Source: Hahella sp. CCB-MM4 (GTDB lineage Bacteria; Pseudomonadota; Gammaproteobacteria; Pseudomonadales; Oleiphilaceae). From it: a stretch of 64,000 nucleotides of DNA. Positions 27,836-36,705 of the stretch are shown here, piece by piece. The stretch is taken from the NCBI RefSeq assembly GCF_002260525.1, contig NZ_MRYI01000004.1:248001-312000 (forward strand), written 5' to 3'. A model generated the notes under the pieces. The model was not told the origin of the DNA, ran no database searches, and worked only from the letters and a program-made list of their open reading frames with translations. Every line of letters begins with the position of its first letter. The stretch's first letter is position 1. The translations under genes and the position numbers were made by a program.

Positions 27836-28485
27836 CAGTTTAGCCTCGATTCGATATCCACAATCCAGAATTTAACCTGCTCTACCGGTTCACTCTGCAG
27901 AGACTGATATACCTTATAGTGCTTCAGCGCCTCGGGCAGTTTTCCCATATAGAGGTCATAGACAATGCCTAAATTCAGGTGGGCTGCAGCATTACCGGGG
28001 TCCAGCTCTATCGCCTTCAGATACATTTGCTCAGCCTCGGTAAATCGACCTTCCTGCCGATCCACCAAACCTAACGCGACATAGACATCCACATTTTTTG
28101 GGTTGGCACTGAGCGCCTTTTCATAGTAGCTCCGCGCTTGCTCATAGCTCTCTTCCTGCATGGCCAGCAAGCCAAGATTCAGGTAAGGCCCTGAAAATGA
28201 GGGGTATGATTGAATCAGTTGCTCAAGATTTTCACGAGCCTGATCTGTACGGCCGCCCTCCATTGCAACCAACGCCTGATCAAATAGCAGTGCCGCTTCT
28301 TCCGGTATAACAGGTCCTTGAGCTTCTGCTCCCTCGGCAACAACGGCACCTTCACCTGACGTGCTTTCTTGTGCCACTTCACCTGAAGACTCCTGCTCCG
28401 GCGTTGAGGTCTGCATGGAGCTGCATCCAACCATCAGCGCCAGCAGGCCCATCACTGTAATGTTATAAAATGCTTTCACTGACAA
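27835..28485 (-). CDS. TPR lipoprotein, copy 2 (GltE/AglT-like)
   Basis: About 216 residues, paralogous to 2681-3304. The lipobox is LMVGC (Cys21), followed by a Glu/Gly/Ala-rich linker (about 25-60) and TPR units (about 62-185: LYLNLGLLAMQEESYEQAR, VALGLVDRQEGRFTEAEQMY and others). The C-terminus is shared: LPEALKHYKVYQ and VKFWIVDIESRLN. The start codon is TTG 28485 (GAGA six bases upstream) or GTG 28479; no ATG fits. It overlaps the end of the 949-residue gene by about 20 bases. It should be lipid-anchored in the periplasm. Confidence 0.85.
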   Translation of the reverse strand: MSVKAFYNITVMGLLALMVGCSSMQTSTPEQESSGEVAQESTSGEGAVVAEGAEAQGPVIPEEAALLFDQALVAMEGGRTDQARENLEQLIQSYPSFSGPYLNLGLLAMQEESYEQARSYYEKALSANPKNVDVYVALGLVDRQEGRFTEAEQMYLKAIELDPGNAAAHLNLGIVYDLYMGKLPEALKHYKVYQSLQSEPVEQVKFWIVDIESRLN

Positions 28486-31312
28486 CGGGGATCTCTTCCA
28501 CTCTTTGGTATCTTACAGGGAACAGCTTTTCCAATGCTCTGAAACTGTTCTTTACCCAAACATCGTATACTCCGGACCAGCTACGCTGAGCGTTTGATTC
28601 GTGGATACTGATCGCATCTTCCTCAAACGGATAGGCCTGATCCTCTAACAGCAACTCATATTGTTCCAACTCCAGATCGGAAAGGTTCGCCGGGCGCTCA
28701 GAATCCAGCAGATCTCTGCTGAACTGCGCATAGATTTCACCCATCTGGAACGTTGAACGCGTTGTGTACTCTGCTATTCGGTAATTAGCCGCCTTCTTGT
28801 ACGCCTTCATGGCCGATTCCATGGTCTTCTTCTTCCGCGCAAGATTTTGGCTTAAAGGCGCAACCAGCTTCACACTCTGAAATTCTTCATAAGCGACATC
28901 CGCCAGCTCAATCGTTGCCCCGGCAGCCAGGAAACGCATTCGATCAGAAGCTTGAGAGGCATGACCTTCATAACTGCTCTCAATTTTCCGCAACCAAAAG
29001 TAGCGCTTATCGGGCTCATTAGTGGTGTTATAAAGTTCTGACAAAACAAACTGGGCTTCCATGGCCAGGTCAGCCGGCTCAGGATAGGTGTTGGCATACG
29101 CCCTGTAAGTATCGATCGCTTCAGGTACATAGCCGTTGGCCTCATAAATCTCGGCCGCCATCAGCAACGACTCGCGCCTGACATTCGGATCTTCATGAGT
29201 ACTGGCAATAGTCTTAAGCTCGCTTGCTGCGTGATCCCATTGTTTGGTTTCTCTGTAGGCGACAGCCAGCTTCGCTGGAATATCCTTGGAGAGTTCATGA
29301 TTGGGATAGCGGGAACGGAAATCCTCCAGCACTGGGATCGCCCGGTCAAATTGAGAGAGCTGTAGCATATAGGTTGCAGCATCATATTGGGCGTTCACTC
29401 GAATGCTGGCTCCCGGTGTGACCAAGGAAACTCGCAAAAACTCATCAATGGCGGCTTCGGTTTCACCCTGCTTCAACAGTGACTCACCTTGACGATAAAT
29501 ACTCGCCGCCAGCAACTCTACCGTATCCTCACGACGCTCATCATTTTCCGGCATCAGCGCTATCGACTGGGCGTAAGCACCCTCAGCCTCGGAGTAATTC
29601 TCCAGTGCATAATGACTGTGACTGATGATAAGCCAGGCATTCAACTGAACCTCCCGATCCGGTAGAGGCTGCCAGTTTGCAACCGTCTCCGCTGCGGGAA
29701 TCGCGGCCAGATAGTCCTTCATTTCAAACAGCGTCGCAGCCGCATTCGCCTGCACATCCAAAGCCCTTGGATCCTGCGGATAATGTTCAACGAATCTCAG
29801 CTGACTGGCCACCTTCTCTGACGTCAGAATATCTCTGGAAGCCTCCGGTGACTGTTTGATCAATTCTCCATGGGTCGCGATGGCAGCATAGCCCGCCTGC
29901 GCTCCATTTATAAATTCCGGATACTGATAGGCGGCCTTTTCATAAGCAAAAATAGCCCGCTGCAGGTCGCCTACTTCATAAAGGGATTCACCCAGCAAAT
30001 ACACCATTTCCGGTGTTTTTGGAGAATCCGGGAAGGTATCGGCAAATTCGCCATAATAACGGGATGCCAACTGGTACTCTGACTTGGCATCTTCATTATT
30101 CTTACGACGCTGCTGAGCTCTGGCATGGTGATACTTCGCCAACTCGTCGATAAACAGTGCAAGCTTTTCATCAACAATGACCGGGATTTCCTTACCTTCT
30201 TTTGCCACCACCTGATTCCTGAAATCACTCCGGATTCCATAATTGTCCACAAACCGCGCTTTTTCATCGCGCGCTTCGGCAATCAGGCCTTCTCCAATCT
30301 GCAAGTCAATGACTTTGGCCTGATACTGAGGCGACCAGACACTATAAGGATGGAGTTCGATATATTGTTGATAAAGTGAAATGGCATCCAGGTTCTGTTC
30401 CCGGCTCACCAAGAGCTTGGCATAGTTGTCATATACCAGATGCTCATAATGCCGGGCACCCACTTTCCGGAACAGCTCACGCACAGTGTCCGCTCCGTCC
30501 ATATAGGAGAACGCAAACCCCATGACCCGGAACTGGTCATTGACAAGACCAGCCCGTTCATCACCGACCTCCTTATGAGAAGAGGACTCCGGCAGCATAT
30601 GATCAAGGAGTTCCACGAAAGTCATCAGGGATCTTTCAAAGCCTCCCTGCTTGAACTGGCTCCAGCCTTTCATATACAGGGCTTTCTCGAAGAATGTGTT
30701 ATCTGCCTGAGAATTAGTCACTACCTGATTAAATGCACCGCCGGCCTCAGGATAGTCGCCCATGGAGTATAAAATCTCACCACGGCGGAAATTTGCCTCA
30801 GTGGCATATTCGGACTGGGGATAGCGAGTGACCAATTGATCCAATCTATCAAGCGCGGACTCCTGGTCTCCCTGAAGATCGTATGCCTTCGCCAACTGGT
30901 ATAACACCTGATCATTGTCCTGACGATCAGGATAGGTTTGAAGCAGTGATTCGTATGTGTCTATCGTCAATTCATACTCATTGAGCCCAGCAACCTCTTC
31001 ACTTTCTGGCACCTCAACATCCTGCATCTCGTCAGTCTGCAACATCTTAAGATCTGCAAGACGATACAGAATTTTTGCTCTAACCTCAGGGTCTTCCACT
31101 GAAGGCAACAGGTCCTGGTAATGACTGATTACCTGGCGGACATCAACTTCCACCTTCTCCTCGTCAGCCTCCTCCAGAGTCACTGGCTGAAGTTCTGCCA
31201 GAGTGGGAATGGCACGGTTTTCCGTATCCGTGTCGGAGGTCCCCATCAATGAACAGGCTGGCAACAAGCCAAACATGGCCATCAGAAAACAAGATCGGGT
31301 GATTCTCATCAT
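28463..31312 (-). CDS. Large periplasmic TPR protein, copy 2 (GltD/AgmU-like)
   Basis: A 949-residue paralogue of 3282-6065. The N-terminus has a lipobox-like LLPAC (about residue 20), so this copy may be a lipoprotein. More than 15 degenerate TPR repeats fill about 60-820, and the C-terminal tail again carries SERPANLSDLELEQY and LLEDQAYPFEEDA, almost the same as in copy 1. The ATG overlaps the stop of the 712-residue gene (ATGA at 31309-31312). Strong C-terminal and weaker TPR conservation suggest one shared partner and a changed second one. Confidence 0.82.
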   Translation of the reverse strand: MMRITRSCFLMAMFGLLPACSLMGTSDTDTENRAIPTLAELQPVTLEEADEEKVEVDVRQVISHYQDLLPSVEDPEVRAKILYRLADLKMLQTDEMQDVEVPESEEVAGLNEYELTIDTYESLLQTYPDRQDNDQVLYQLAKAYDLQGDQESALDRLDQLVTRYPQSEYATEANFRRGEILYSMGDYPEAGGAFNQVVTNSQADNTFFEKALYMKGWSQFKQGGFERSLMTFVELLDHMLPESSSHKEVGDERAGLVNDQFRVMGFAFSYMDGADTVRELFRKVGARHYEHLVYDNYAKLLVSREQNLDAISLYQQYIELHPYSVWSPQYQAKVIDLQIGEGLIAEARDEKARFVDNYGIRSDFRNQVVAKEGKEIPVIVDEKLALFIDELAKYHHARAQQRRKNNEDAKSEYQLASRYYGEFADTFPDSPKTPEMVYLLGESLYEVGDLQRAIFAYEKAAYQYPEFINGAQAGYAAIATHGELIKQSPEASRDILTSEKVASQLRFVEHYPQDPRALDVQANAAATLFEMKDYLAAIPAAETVANWQPLPDREVQLNAWLIISHSHYALENYSEAEGAYAQSIALMPENDERREDTVELLAASIYRQGESLLKQGETEAAIDEFLRVSLVTPGASIRVNAQYDAATYMLQLSQFDRAIPVLEDFRSRYPNHELSKDIPAKLAVAYRETKQWDHAASELKTIASTHEDPNVRRESLLMAAEIYEANGYVPEAIDTYRAYANTYPEPADLAMEAQFVLSELYNTTNEPDKRYFWLRKIESSYEGHASQASDRMRFLAAGATIELADVAYEEFQSVKLVAPLSQNLARKKKTMESAMKAYKKAANYRIAEYTTRSTFQMGEIYAQFSRDLLDSERPANLSDLELEQYELLLEDQAYPFEEDAISIHESNAQRSWSGVYDVWVKNSFRALEKLFPVRYQRVEEIPVVSESIL

Positions 31313-33447
31313 GACTCAGCTTCCTCCGTACCGGCTGAAGCTGACTCATTCTTATCCGCTGCTGCCCCCTGCTGATCCTGTAATGCTTCCTTTTTTTCGG
31401 GGGGGGCAATTTCAGAAGCCGGAGCAAGACTTTCTTCCAGGAGCTTATCTGCAATACGGGCACGCGCCAGTTTGGAAGCATTCAGATAGGTCTGAATTCG
31501 ATCCTGCTGCCCCGATAGTTCCTTCCGCGCCATATCGACAGCTTTGTCTTTTCTATCGATCAAAGCCTTATCAACACGGGCAATCAATCCCGCGATCCTC
31601 GGACGCACAGCATCAACCCGCTGCTGCAAACGACCGATAACAGTTGTGTCAGCCATCATACTCAGCAATTTGTCCCGACGTGAGTTGTAACTCTGAAGCT
31701 CATCATCCAACTCCTTCAAGGCCTTCCTTGTATTCCATGCCTGAGTGGTTGAGGTCTCACTGATCTGCCACAAATAGTAGCCCTCAATTCGGCGAAGTTT
31801 TTCTCTGTACTCATCGATATCAGGATCGTTTCCAAGTTTAGCGATCCGGTCCTTGACCTGTTGAATGAGATCCCTGAATTCCAGCTGTTCTTCGTTGATA
31901 AACATACCGCCGGCGTCGTCTTCCAACCCTTTTTCGACCAGATTCGCCAACCGATCACGCCGCTCCTGTAACGCCATTGACTGCTTCTCAGCCAGACTTG
32001 CCGCCGTAGCCTCTACCCTTTCATTTCTGGCTTGATTCCGGGTCTCCACCATAATCCCAAAACTGTTAACACTCGTTTGCCACTTTTCCAGGTCATTCTT
32101 CAGGAAAGTCAGTTCGCGAATATCTTTCAGAATGGACAGAAACGCTTCTGAGGCAAACAACGTCGCAAGATTGGCGGCAGCGGGTTCAACTTTCAGACGC
32201 CCATAACTGTCGGTGGACAGCTCTGGATCATCAATAGCGACCTTTCTGCCAGTCTCAGGCAGTGACATTTTCCCCGCAAAATAGTCTTCATTCAGAGAGC
32301 GGATTTCAGAGTTCAGGCTGACATTGCTCTGACCATAGGCATCGACAGCATTTTGATAAGCCTTTAATGCTCGACCTTCCTGACCAAGCTGCTCATATAT
32401 ATAAGCAATCGCATAGTGCGACTCTCTTACCCAAAGACTGTCGGTCTGCATATCGTTGAGCTGCTTCAATGCGCCCAGGGCCAACCCGAATTGTTTTCCG
32501 TTGGCAGCAGCCAGAGCAAAACCAAATAGAGCTCTCTCCGACCATGGTCCATTCAGCCTGATCTGCCTGTAGGAGGACATGGCCATATCAGAATTTCCCT
32601 GGTCCAGATAGAGCGCGGCCTTGGTCAATGCCACCCTATCCTGGAGTGCCAGAATTTCTTTCTTCAAAGAGGAGCCGCCCTCTTCCGCCTCATCCTCAAG
32701 AGCACCGTCAAAGTCATCAAATGTCATCTGCTCAAGCGTCTGAAGAGCCCCTTCAGGCTGCTTGTTCGCCAGCATTGCAAGTGACTTGTTGAACAACAGA
32801 TAGGAAAGCAGCAATGAGGGATCGTCCACCTCATCCGCCATTTCCTCTAACACATGATCAAGCTCTTCAAGTCGATTCAGGCCAATCAGCGTCTGGGCTT
32901 TGAGGTAATAATATTCTTCAAACCTCTCTTCCCACTCATCCTCCAGCAGCTCAACATCGATCTGCTCGAGCGCCTCCAGGGCATGCTCCCAGTCTCGATT
33001 CAGGTAGTGCACTTTGGCGAGATAGAACCAAGCTTGCATTCTGACTTTAGGGCCGACATGGACAGCTTTTGGCCTTTCTTCTCCAACAGCACCTTCTTCA
33101 ACAGCCTCCTCTTCACCAGCTCCTGCACCACCGGCCTCCCCGTTTCCTTCGGTCAGCAAATCAACAAATATTTTCCTTGCAGGTCCGACCATCCCATAGG
33201 ACAGCATCATGCCGCCCTTCAATATCATGGGGTGCTCGCCATGGCCCTTTATACCGCCACGGGTCTCTGCCAGAGCCAGCTCAGTCAACGCCTGAAAATA
33301 GTCCTGCTGATAAAAAGAATACAGAACTTCCCCGTATGCCAGGTCATTGGCCCTGGTCGGAGGATCTTCTTCCGCGTGCGCGCCAATACTGGCCAGCAAC
33401 AGCAACAGACCGGCGATACATCTTTTGGAAATCACGACTGGGAACAT
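31309..33447 (-). CDS. Exported TPR plus coiled-coil protein, copy 2
   Basis: A 712-residue paralogue of 6062-8050. A signal peptide (about 1-25, ending GAHA) leads to TPR-like repeats (about 35-400), with an acidic Gly/Glu-rich insert near 100-120 not present in copy 1. Long coiled coils follow (about 430-680) and a Glu/Ala-rich tail. The start is ATG 33447, ten bases after the previous stop. It is probably periplasmic. The conserved openings (YGEVLYSFYQQDYFQAL here, HREALYHFYNNDYLKTL in copy 1) support common descent. Confidence 0.82.
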   Translation of the reverse strand: MFPVVISKRCIAGLLLLLASIGAHAEEDPPTRANDLAYGEVLYSFYQQDYFQALTELALAETRGGIKGHGEHPMILKGGMMLSYGMVGPARKIFVDLLTEGNGEAGGAGAGEEEAVEEGAVGEERPKAVHVGPKVRMQAWFYLAKVHYLNRDWEHALEALEQIDVELLEDEWEERFEEYYYLKAQTLIGLNRLEELDHVLEEMADEVDDPSLLLSYLLFNKSLAMLANKQPEGALQTLEQMTFDDFDGALEDEAEEGGSSLKKEILALQDRVALTKAALYLDQGNSDMAMSSYRQIRLNGPWSERALFGFALAAANGKQFGLALGALKQLNDMQTDSLWVRESHYAIAYIYEQLGQEGRALKAYQNAVDAYGQSNVSLNSEIRSLNEDYFAGKMSLPETGRKVAIDDPELSTDSYGRLKVEPAAANLATLFASEAFLSILKDIRELTFLKNDLEKWQTSVNSFGIMVETRNQARNERVEATAASLAEKQSMALQERRDRLANLVEKGLEDDAGGMFINEEQLEFRDLIQQVKDRIAKLGNDPDIDEYREKLRRIEGYYLWQISETSTTQAWNTRKALKELDDELQSYNSRRDKLLSMMADTTVIGRLQQRVDAVRPRIAGLIARVDKALIDRKDKAVDMARKELSGQQDRIQTYLNASKLARARIADKLLEESLAPASEIAPPEKKEALQDQQGAAADKNESASAGTEEAES

Positions 33448-33457
33448 TCTGAATTCC

Positions 33458-34105
33458 CTACTCCCATTCCACGACGGTAAATTCGGGTTGGTAGTTTTTT
33501 GTGGAGTCCATGACTCTCAATTCCAGAGATGTAATATCCGACCCCTTGGTGAACGTCTTCGTAGTACCCAGCTTATAATTTCGTTCATTAGGTCCGGTGC
33601 CCGTGAGAAAAGCCGTTAGCTCATGCTCTCCACTTCGAATATTGCCGGTATACAATCTTTGAATCCCACCTTTATGCAAAGCCTTGATCTGCTTTTCCGT
33701 ATAAAGGTACGTGGTAACCGTTTCACCATCCACTTTGAGCTCTACCGAATCCAGGTCCAGAAACTCACCAACGTCAACAGACAAAAAGACTACAAACTGT
33801 GTCGTAGCAGGAAACAGTAGATCTTCTTCCAATATGAACAAGTCACGGTTCAAATTGATGACTTCCTGCTTCAAGTCTTCCACTTCATCGACAATGGGCT
33901 TTTCCAGCGCTTCACTATCACCGGAGCGCGTTTCACTGTCACTGGAGAGCACTTCACTGTCATTGGAGAGCTCTTCGCTATCACTGGAGAGCATCTCAGC
34001 ATCCTGCGCATAGACCATTGCAGGTAAAACCAGGGCTATGAGGAATATTCGAGCCTTGGCACTAAATGGTTTAACAGCTCCTTTGAGCTTTGATAGAAAC
34101 AACAT
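33458..34105 (-). CDS. Secreted coiled-coil/beta protein, copy 2
   Basis: A 215-residue paralogue of 8065-8652. It has a signal peptide (about 1-33, ending MVYAQ), a run of four seven-residue SDSE repeats (about 38-65) absent from copy 1, a short coiled coil (DLKQEVINLNRDLFILEEDL) and the beta-rich domain with LDSVELKVDGE, YLYTEKQIKAL and GGIQRLYTGNIRSGEH. No known family. In this operon it is preceded by the DUF3570 barrel gene, 11 bases away, rather than being first. Confidence 0.78.
   Translation of the reverse strand: MLFLSKLKGAVKPFSAKARIFLIALVLPAMVYAQDAEMLSSDSEELSNDSEVLSSDSETRSGDSEALEKPIVDEVEDLKQEVINLNRDLFILEEDLLFPATTQFVVFLSVDVGEFLDLDSVELKVDGETVTTYLYTEKQIKALHKGGIQRLYTGNIRSGEHELTAFLTGTGPNERNYKLGTTKTFTKGSDITSLELRVMDSTKNYQPEFTVVEWE
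33911..33994 (-). repeat. 21-base tandem array encoding SDSE repeats
   Basis: Four 21-base units (33911-33931, 33932-33952, 33953-33973, 33974-33994) encode seven-residue acidic repeats of SDSEVLS type just after the signal peptide. They are in frame, and this is where the two paralogues differ most. Confidence 0.92.
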
Positions 34106-34116
34106 GGCTGCCTCGC

Positions 34117-35253
34117 TTAATATTCCAACTTCACGAAAAAGCGCCCCACTAGCGCGTCGAATTCATACAGGGGCTCTTCTCCAGCTTGATATCCTTCCTG
34201 AGAAATATCCCGGAAGTCCTCATATTCAAACTTCAAATAATCCAGAAACAGGTTGATCTGCCCTTTTTCAATTAAAGGAATACTGGTGGGCTCGAATTCA
34301 AAGGTTACCCCCAATCCCAGAGTTTGGGTCTGGAAGGTACTCAGCTCTTTATCCCTTGCAAGAAAGTTCTGGGCATCCTGGTAGGGGAAAAGATCGTTAT
34401 AGAAATCAGCCTTGGTTTGGGAATAGGCACGATATTTAAGTTCAAATATCCAATGTTCAAATGCTGGATGAATATAGGCGATCTCATACTGATCAGCCCG
34501 CACTCCCCAAGAGTCATTGAAGTAACGATATTCAGCACGGATAGCTGCCCGATATGGCAGATAGTACATCCCACGAAGGGCAACAGCCCGACTTGTGTGT
34601 GTATTCGGATACTGTTCAGCCTGAAAATCATATCCACGAACACCATCACTGACGAAACGCACCTGCCGATAAGCGTTATTCAGGAAACCTTCGTCTGTAA
34701 TCGCCTCAAAGTCGAGATTAACCAAAGCATTTTTAGTAAGAACCTGGCTTAGTCCCAAACGGTAATGTTGACGATCAATTTCTTCAGAAAAAGTATCATC
34801 ACCCACTCGACCAACTTCGTCCCAGCCCTTGGTGTATCCCATTGTGATAGTCGTTAAGTCACCAAAAAAATCCTGGCTGATATTGAAGGATAAAGAATTT
34901 GCCTCATAGTCATTTTCTTCACTATTACTATAGGAGAGGCTCAATATCGACTTACCTGTCAGATAGTCCATTGCTACAGTCTGCTGTATACGTTCCTCTT
35001 CATATTCACTTGCGGTAGATACGACATCGATAGAGGCGCCGCTGACAGTATCAACAAGATACTCGCCGCTTAAGGAAAAAGTTGAATCAAAATTTTTGCG
35101 TACCAGAACTGCAGGACCATCAATCAATTGACCATCCTGATCATAACGATGATACAGGAACTCCACTGCCTGCTCTGGCAATACGGCAGCGGGCAGAGGC
35201 AAGCTTTGCAAAGCAAACAGGAAAGCCAGTACCAATAACAAAGGCTTCAGCAT
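34117..35253 (-). CDS. DUF3570 outer-membrane barrel with flavinylation-like motif
   Basis: About 378 residues from ATG 35253 (the frame opens further upstream, but MLKPLLLVLAFLFALQ is the signal peptide). The mature part is beta-rich with alternating aromatic strands and ends in FFVKLEY, a terminal aromatic typical of outer-membrane barrels. It belongs to DUF3570. Near the start it carries DTVSGASID (S71-S74), which fits the D-x-x-[ST]-G-A-[ST] motif to which ApbE enzymes attach FMN. The DUF4266 gene ends one base upstream and TlpA comes before it. DUF3570, DUF4266, TlpA and ApbE are, as I recall, often linked. An apbE gene is in this window. Confidence 0.87.
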   Translation of the reverse strand: MLKPLLLVLAFLFALQSLPLPAAVLPEQAVEFLYHRYDQDGQLIDGPAVLVRKNFDSTFSLSGEYLVDTVSGASIDVVSTASEYEEERIQQTVAMDYLTGKSILSLSYSNSEENDYEANSLSFNISQDFFGDLTTITMGYTKGWDEVGRVGDDTFSEEIDRQHYRLGLSQVLTKNALVNLDFEAITDEGFLNNAYRQVRFVSDGVRGYDFQAEQYPNTHTSRAVALRGMYYLPYRAAIRAEYRYFNDSWGVRADQYEIAYIHPAFEHWIFELKYRAYSQTKADFYNDLFPYQDAQNFLARDKELSTFQTQTLGLGVTFEFEPTSIPLIEKGQINLFLDYLKFEYEDFRDISQEGYQAGEEPLYEFDALVGRFFVKLEY

Positions 35254-35254
35254 C

Positions 35255-35482
35255 TTAGTTGCACCCACAGCCACCACCTGAACCGCCTTCAGCACCTCTG
35301 GCACCTTCCCGGGATTGATACATGTGATGCATATAGGCGTTGGCAATACCCAGCCGGCCAAAGCTCATGATCGGATCGGCCAGGTTGTCCCTTTCATAGG
35401 GTTTGACCCACGGCTTAATTTCCCCGCAACCGGTCATAGCCAGTAGCAGCATCCAGGGCAACAGGATTTTCAGATACTTCAC
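35255..35482 (-). CDS. DUF4266 lipoprotein
   Basis: A 75-residue lipoprotein. The signal peptide ends in a lipobox MTGC (Cys19), followed by the DUF4266 signature VKPYERDNLADPIM, then HHMYQSREGARG and a Gly-rich end GGGCGCN with two Cys. The start is GTG 35482. It lies five bases after the tlpA-like gene and one base before the DUF3570 start. This tiny lipoprotein nearly always accompanies DUF3570. The terminal Cys-Gly-Cys could bind metal or be a thioredoxin substrate, which would fit the TlpA gene next door; this is inferred. Confidence 0.9.
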   Translation of the reverse strand: MKYLKILLPWMLLLAMTGCGEIKPWVKPYERDNLADPIMSFGRLGIANAYMHHMYQSREGARGAEGGSGGGCGCN

Positions 35483-35487
35483 CGTTC

Positions 35488-35985
35488 TTATTCCCTGATC
35501 AATTTTTTAACTTCTTTTGCATAATGCTCTTCATACCCAGGCTGATAACCTTTATGGAGATATCTCATGTTTCCATCCCGGTCGATCATGATGGATGTCG
35601 GCATCGCTTCAACATCATACAATTCACTAACGTCATTCTTGGTGTCATACAGAATCGGAAACGAGACATCCACATCCTTCAAAAATTCATCCGCAAGCGA
35701 TGGATCTTCGTCCACGTTGACGGCAAAGATGGTAAATCCGAATTTCTTGTATTTGTCATATATTTCCTGCATCAAAGGCATTTCCTGACGACAGGGGCCA
35801 CACCATGATGCCCAAAAATTTATCATCACTACCTGACCTTTCTGCTCGCTCAGGCGCAGGTTTTTCTGCAAAGAACTTTTCAGCGTAAAATCGGGAGCCG
35901 CGCCTTCAATATCAGCCGCCTGAGTCAGCGCACCGAAGGCAGTCATTGATAGGGCCAGCAATCCTGTCAGCATTAATTTCTTCAT
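35488..35985 (-). CDS. TlpA-like periplasmic thioredoxin
   Basis: A 165-residue exported thioredoxin-fold protein. The signal peptide is about 1-23 (ending TQA). The active site is WASWCGPCRQEMP (CGPC), the cis-Pro loop is EAMPTSIMID, and there is a TlpA/ResA-type insert. It should reduce or exchange disulfides in the periplasm, for example in c-type cytochromes before heme attachment or in the DUF4266 Cys pair. It is placed between the barrel gene (69 bases upstream) and DUF4266 (five bases downstream). Confidence 0.93.
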   Translation of the reverse strand: MKKLMLTGLLALSMTAFGALTQAADIEGAAPDFTLKSSLQKNLRLSEQKGQVVMINFWASWCGPCRQEMPLMQEIYDKYKKFGFTIFAVNVDEDPSLADEFLKDVDVSFPILYDTKNDVSELYDVEAMPTSIMIDRDGNMRYLHKGYQPGYEEHYAKEVKKLIRE

Positions 35986-36054
35986 TTGTATACCCTCTTT
36001 AATCTCCGACCTTTTTCAGGTCTTTTTCCCTGCATCTCTGAGCAGAGATTTACG

Positions 36055-36705
36055 CTAGAAAAATATGGTCAAACCTGATGTAAATTCCAGGTTATGGGTT
36101 GTCTTGTCTGCTCCCAGAATATCGTTATCAAAGATGTGATCCCTGAGATCCAGTCTGACCGACAACCAGTCAGTCGGCAGGAACTGATACCCCCAACCAA
36201 AGTTGGCTGTTAGTCTGTCATCCCCGGCAAAATCAGTGGAACCCAGTCCTGCCAGCACATAGAAATTTGTATTAAAGGCGTAGCTGCGACCAAAGAATGC
36301 TTCCCCGGGCAGAAAGTTGTATCCAATATCAACGCTGTAATAAGTCAGATCCCGGTCATCATCAGGCAACAACCGAACGTTACCGCTTAACGTCTCAAAA
36401 CTGGTTTCCCCTGCTTCCGTCATGCCATAGTTCACTTCCAGAAACAGATCTTCACTCATGTGGTAGGCGACTTTTACTCCCACCACCACATCTGTGCCGA
36501 AATCCTCAATGCTGTAGATTCCGCCGTAAGCGCCAATTTCGAAATTCTCGGTATCTATCAAGTCTTCTTCCACTGACCTGGGCTCAACTTCAGGTTTGAT
36601 GATCGGCTCATCACCTGAAACCTCAGAGTCTGCTGCCCAAACCGGTGAAACCACTGACAGCGAAATACCGCCGGCTAAAAGAACACGCTTAAACCAATTT
36701 TCCAT
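36055..36705 (-). CDS. Outer-membrane beta-barrel protein
   Basis: A 216-residue protein with a signal peptide (about 1-24, ending VWA) and an acidic linker (about 25-50). An eight-strand-like barrel follows, with strand motifs FEIGAYGGIYSIEDF, VGVKVAYHMSEDLFLEVNYG and LNFYVLAGLG-like repeats. The C-terminus TSGLTIFF ends in Phe, the usual BAM signal. It resembles an OmpA-like or OMP_b-brl transmembrane domain without a peptidoglycan-binding part. It overlaps the SH3-barrel gene by 31 bases. Role unknown; a passive channel or surface anchor is possible. Confidence 0.85.
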   Translation of the reverse strand: MENWFKRVLLAGGISLSVVSPVWAADSEVSGDEPIIKPEVEPRSVEEDLIDTENFEIGAYGGIYSIEDFGTDVVVGVKVAYHMSEDLFLEVNYGMTEAGETSFETLSGNVRLLPDDDRDLTYYSVDIGYNFLPGEAFFGRSYAFNTNFYVLAGLGSTDFAGDDRLTANFGWGYQFLPTDWLSVRLDLRDHIFDNDILGADKTTHNLEFTSGLTIFF

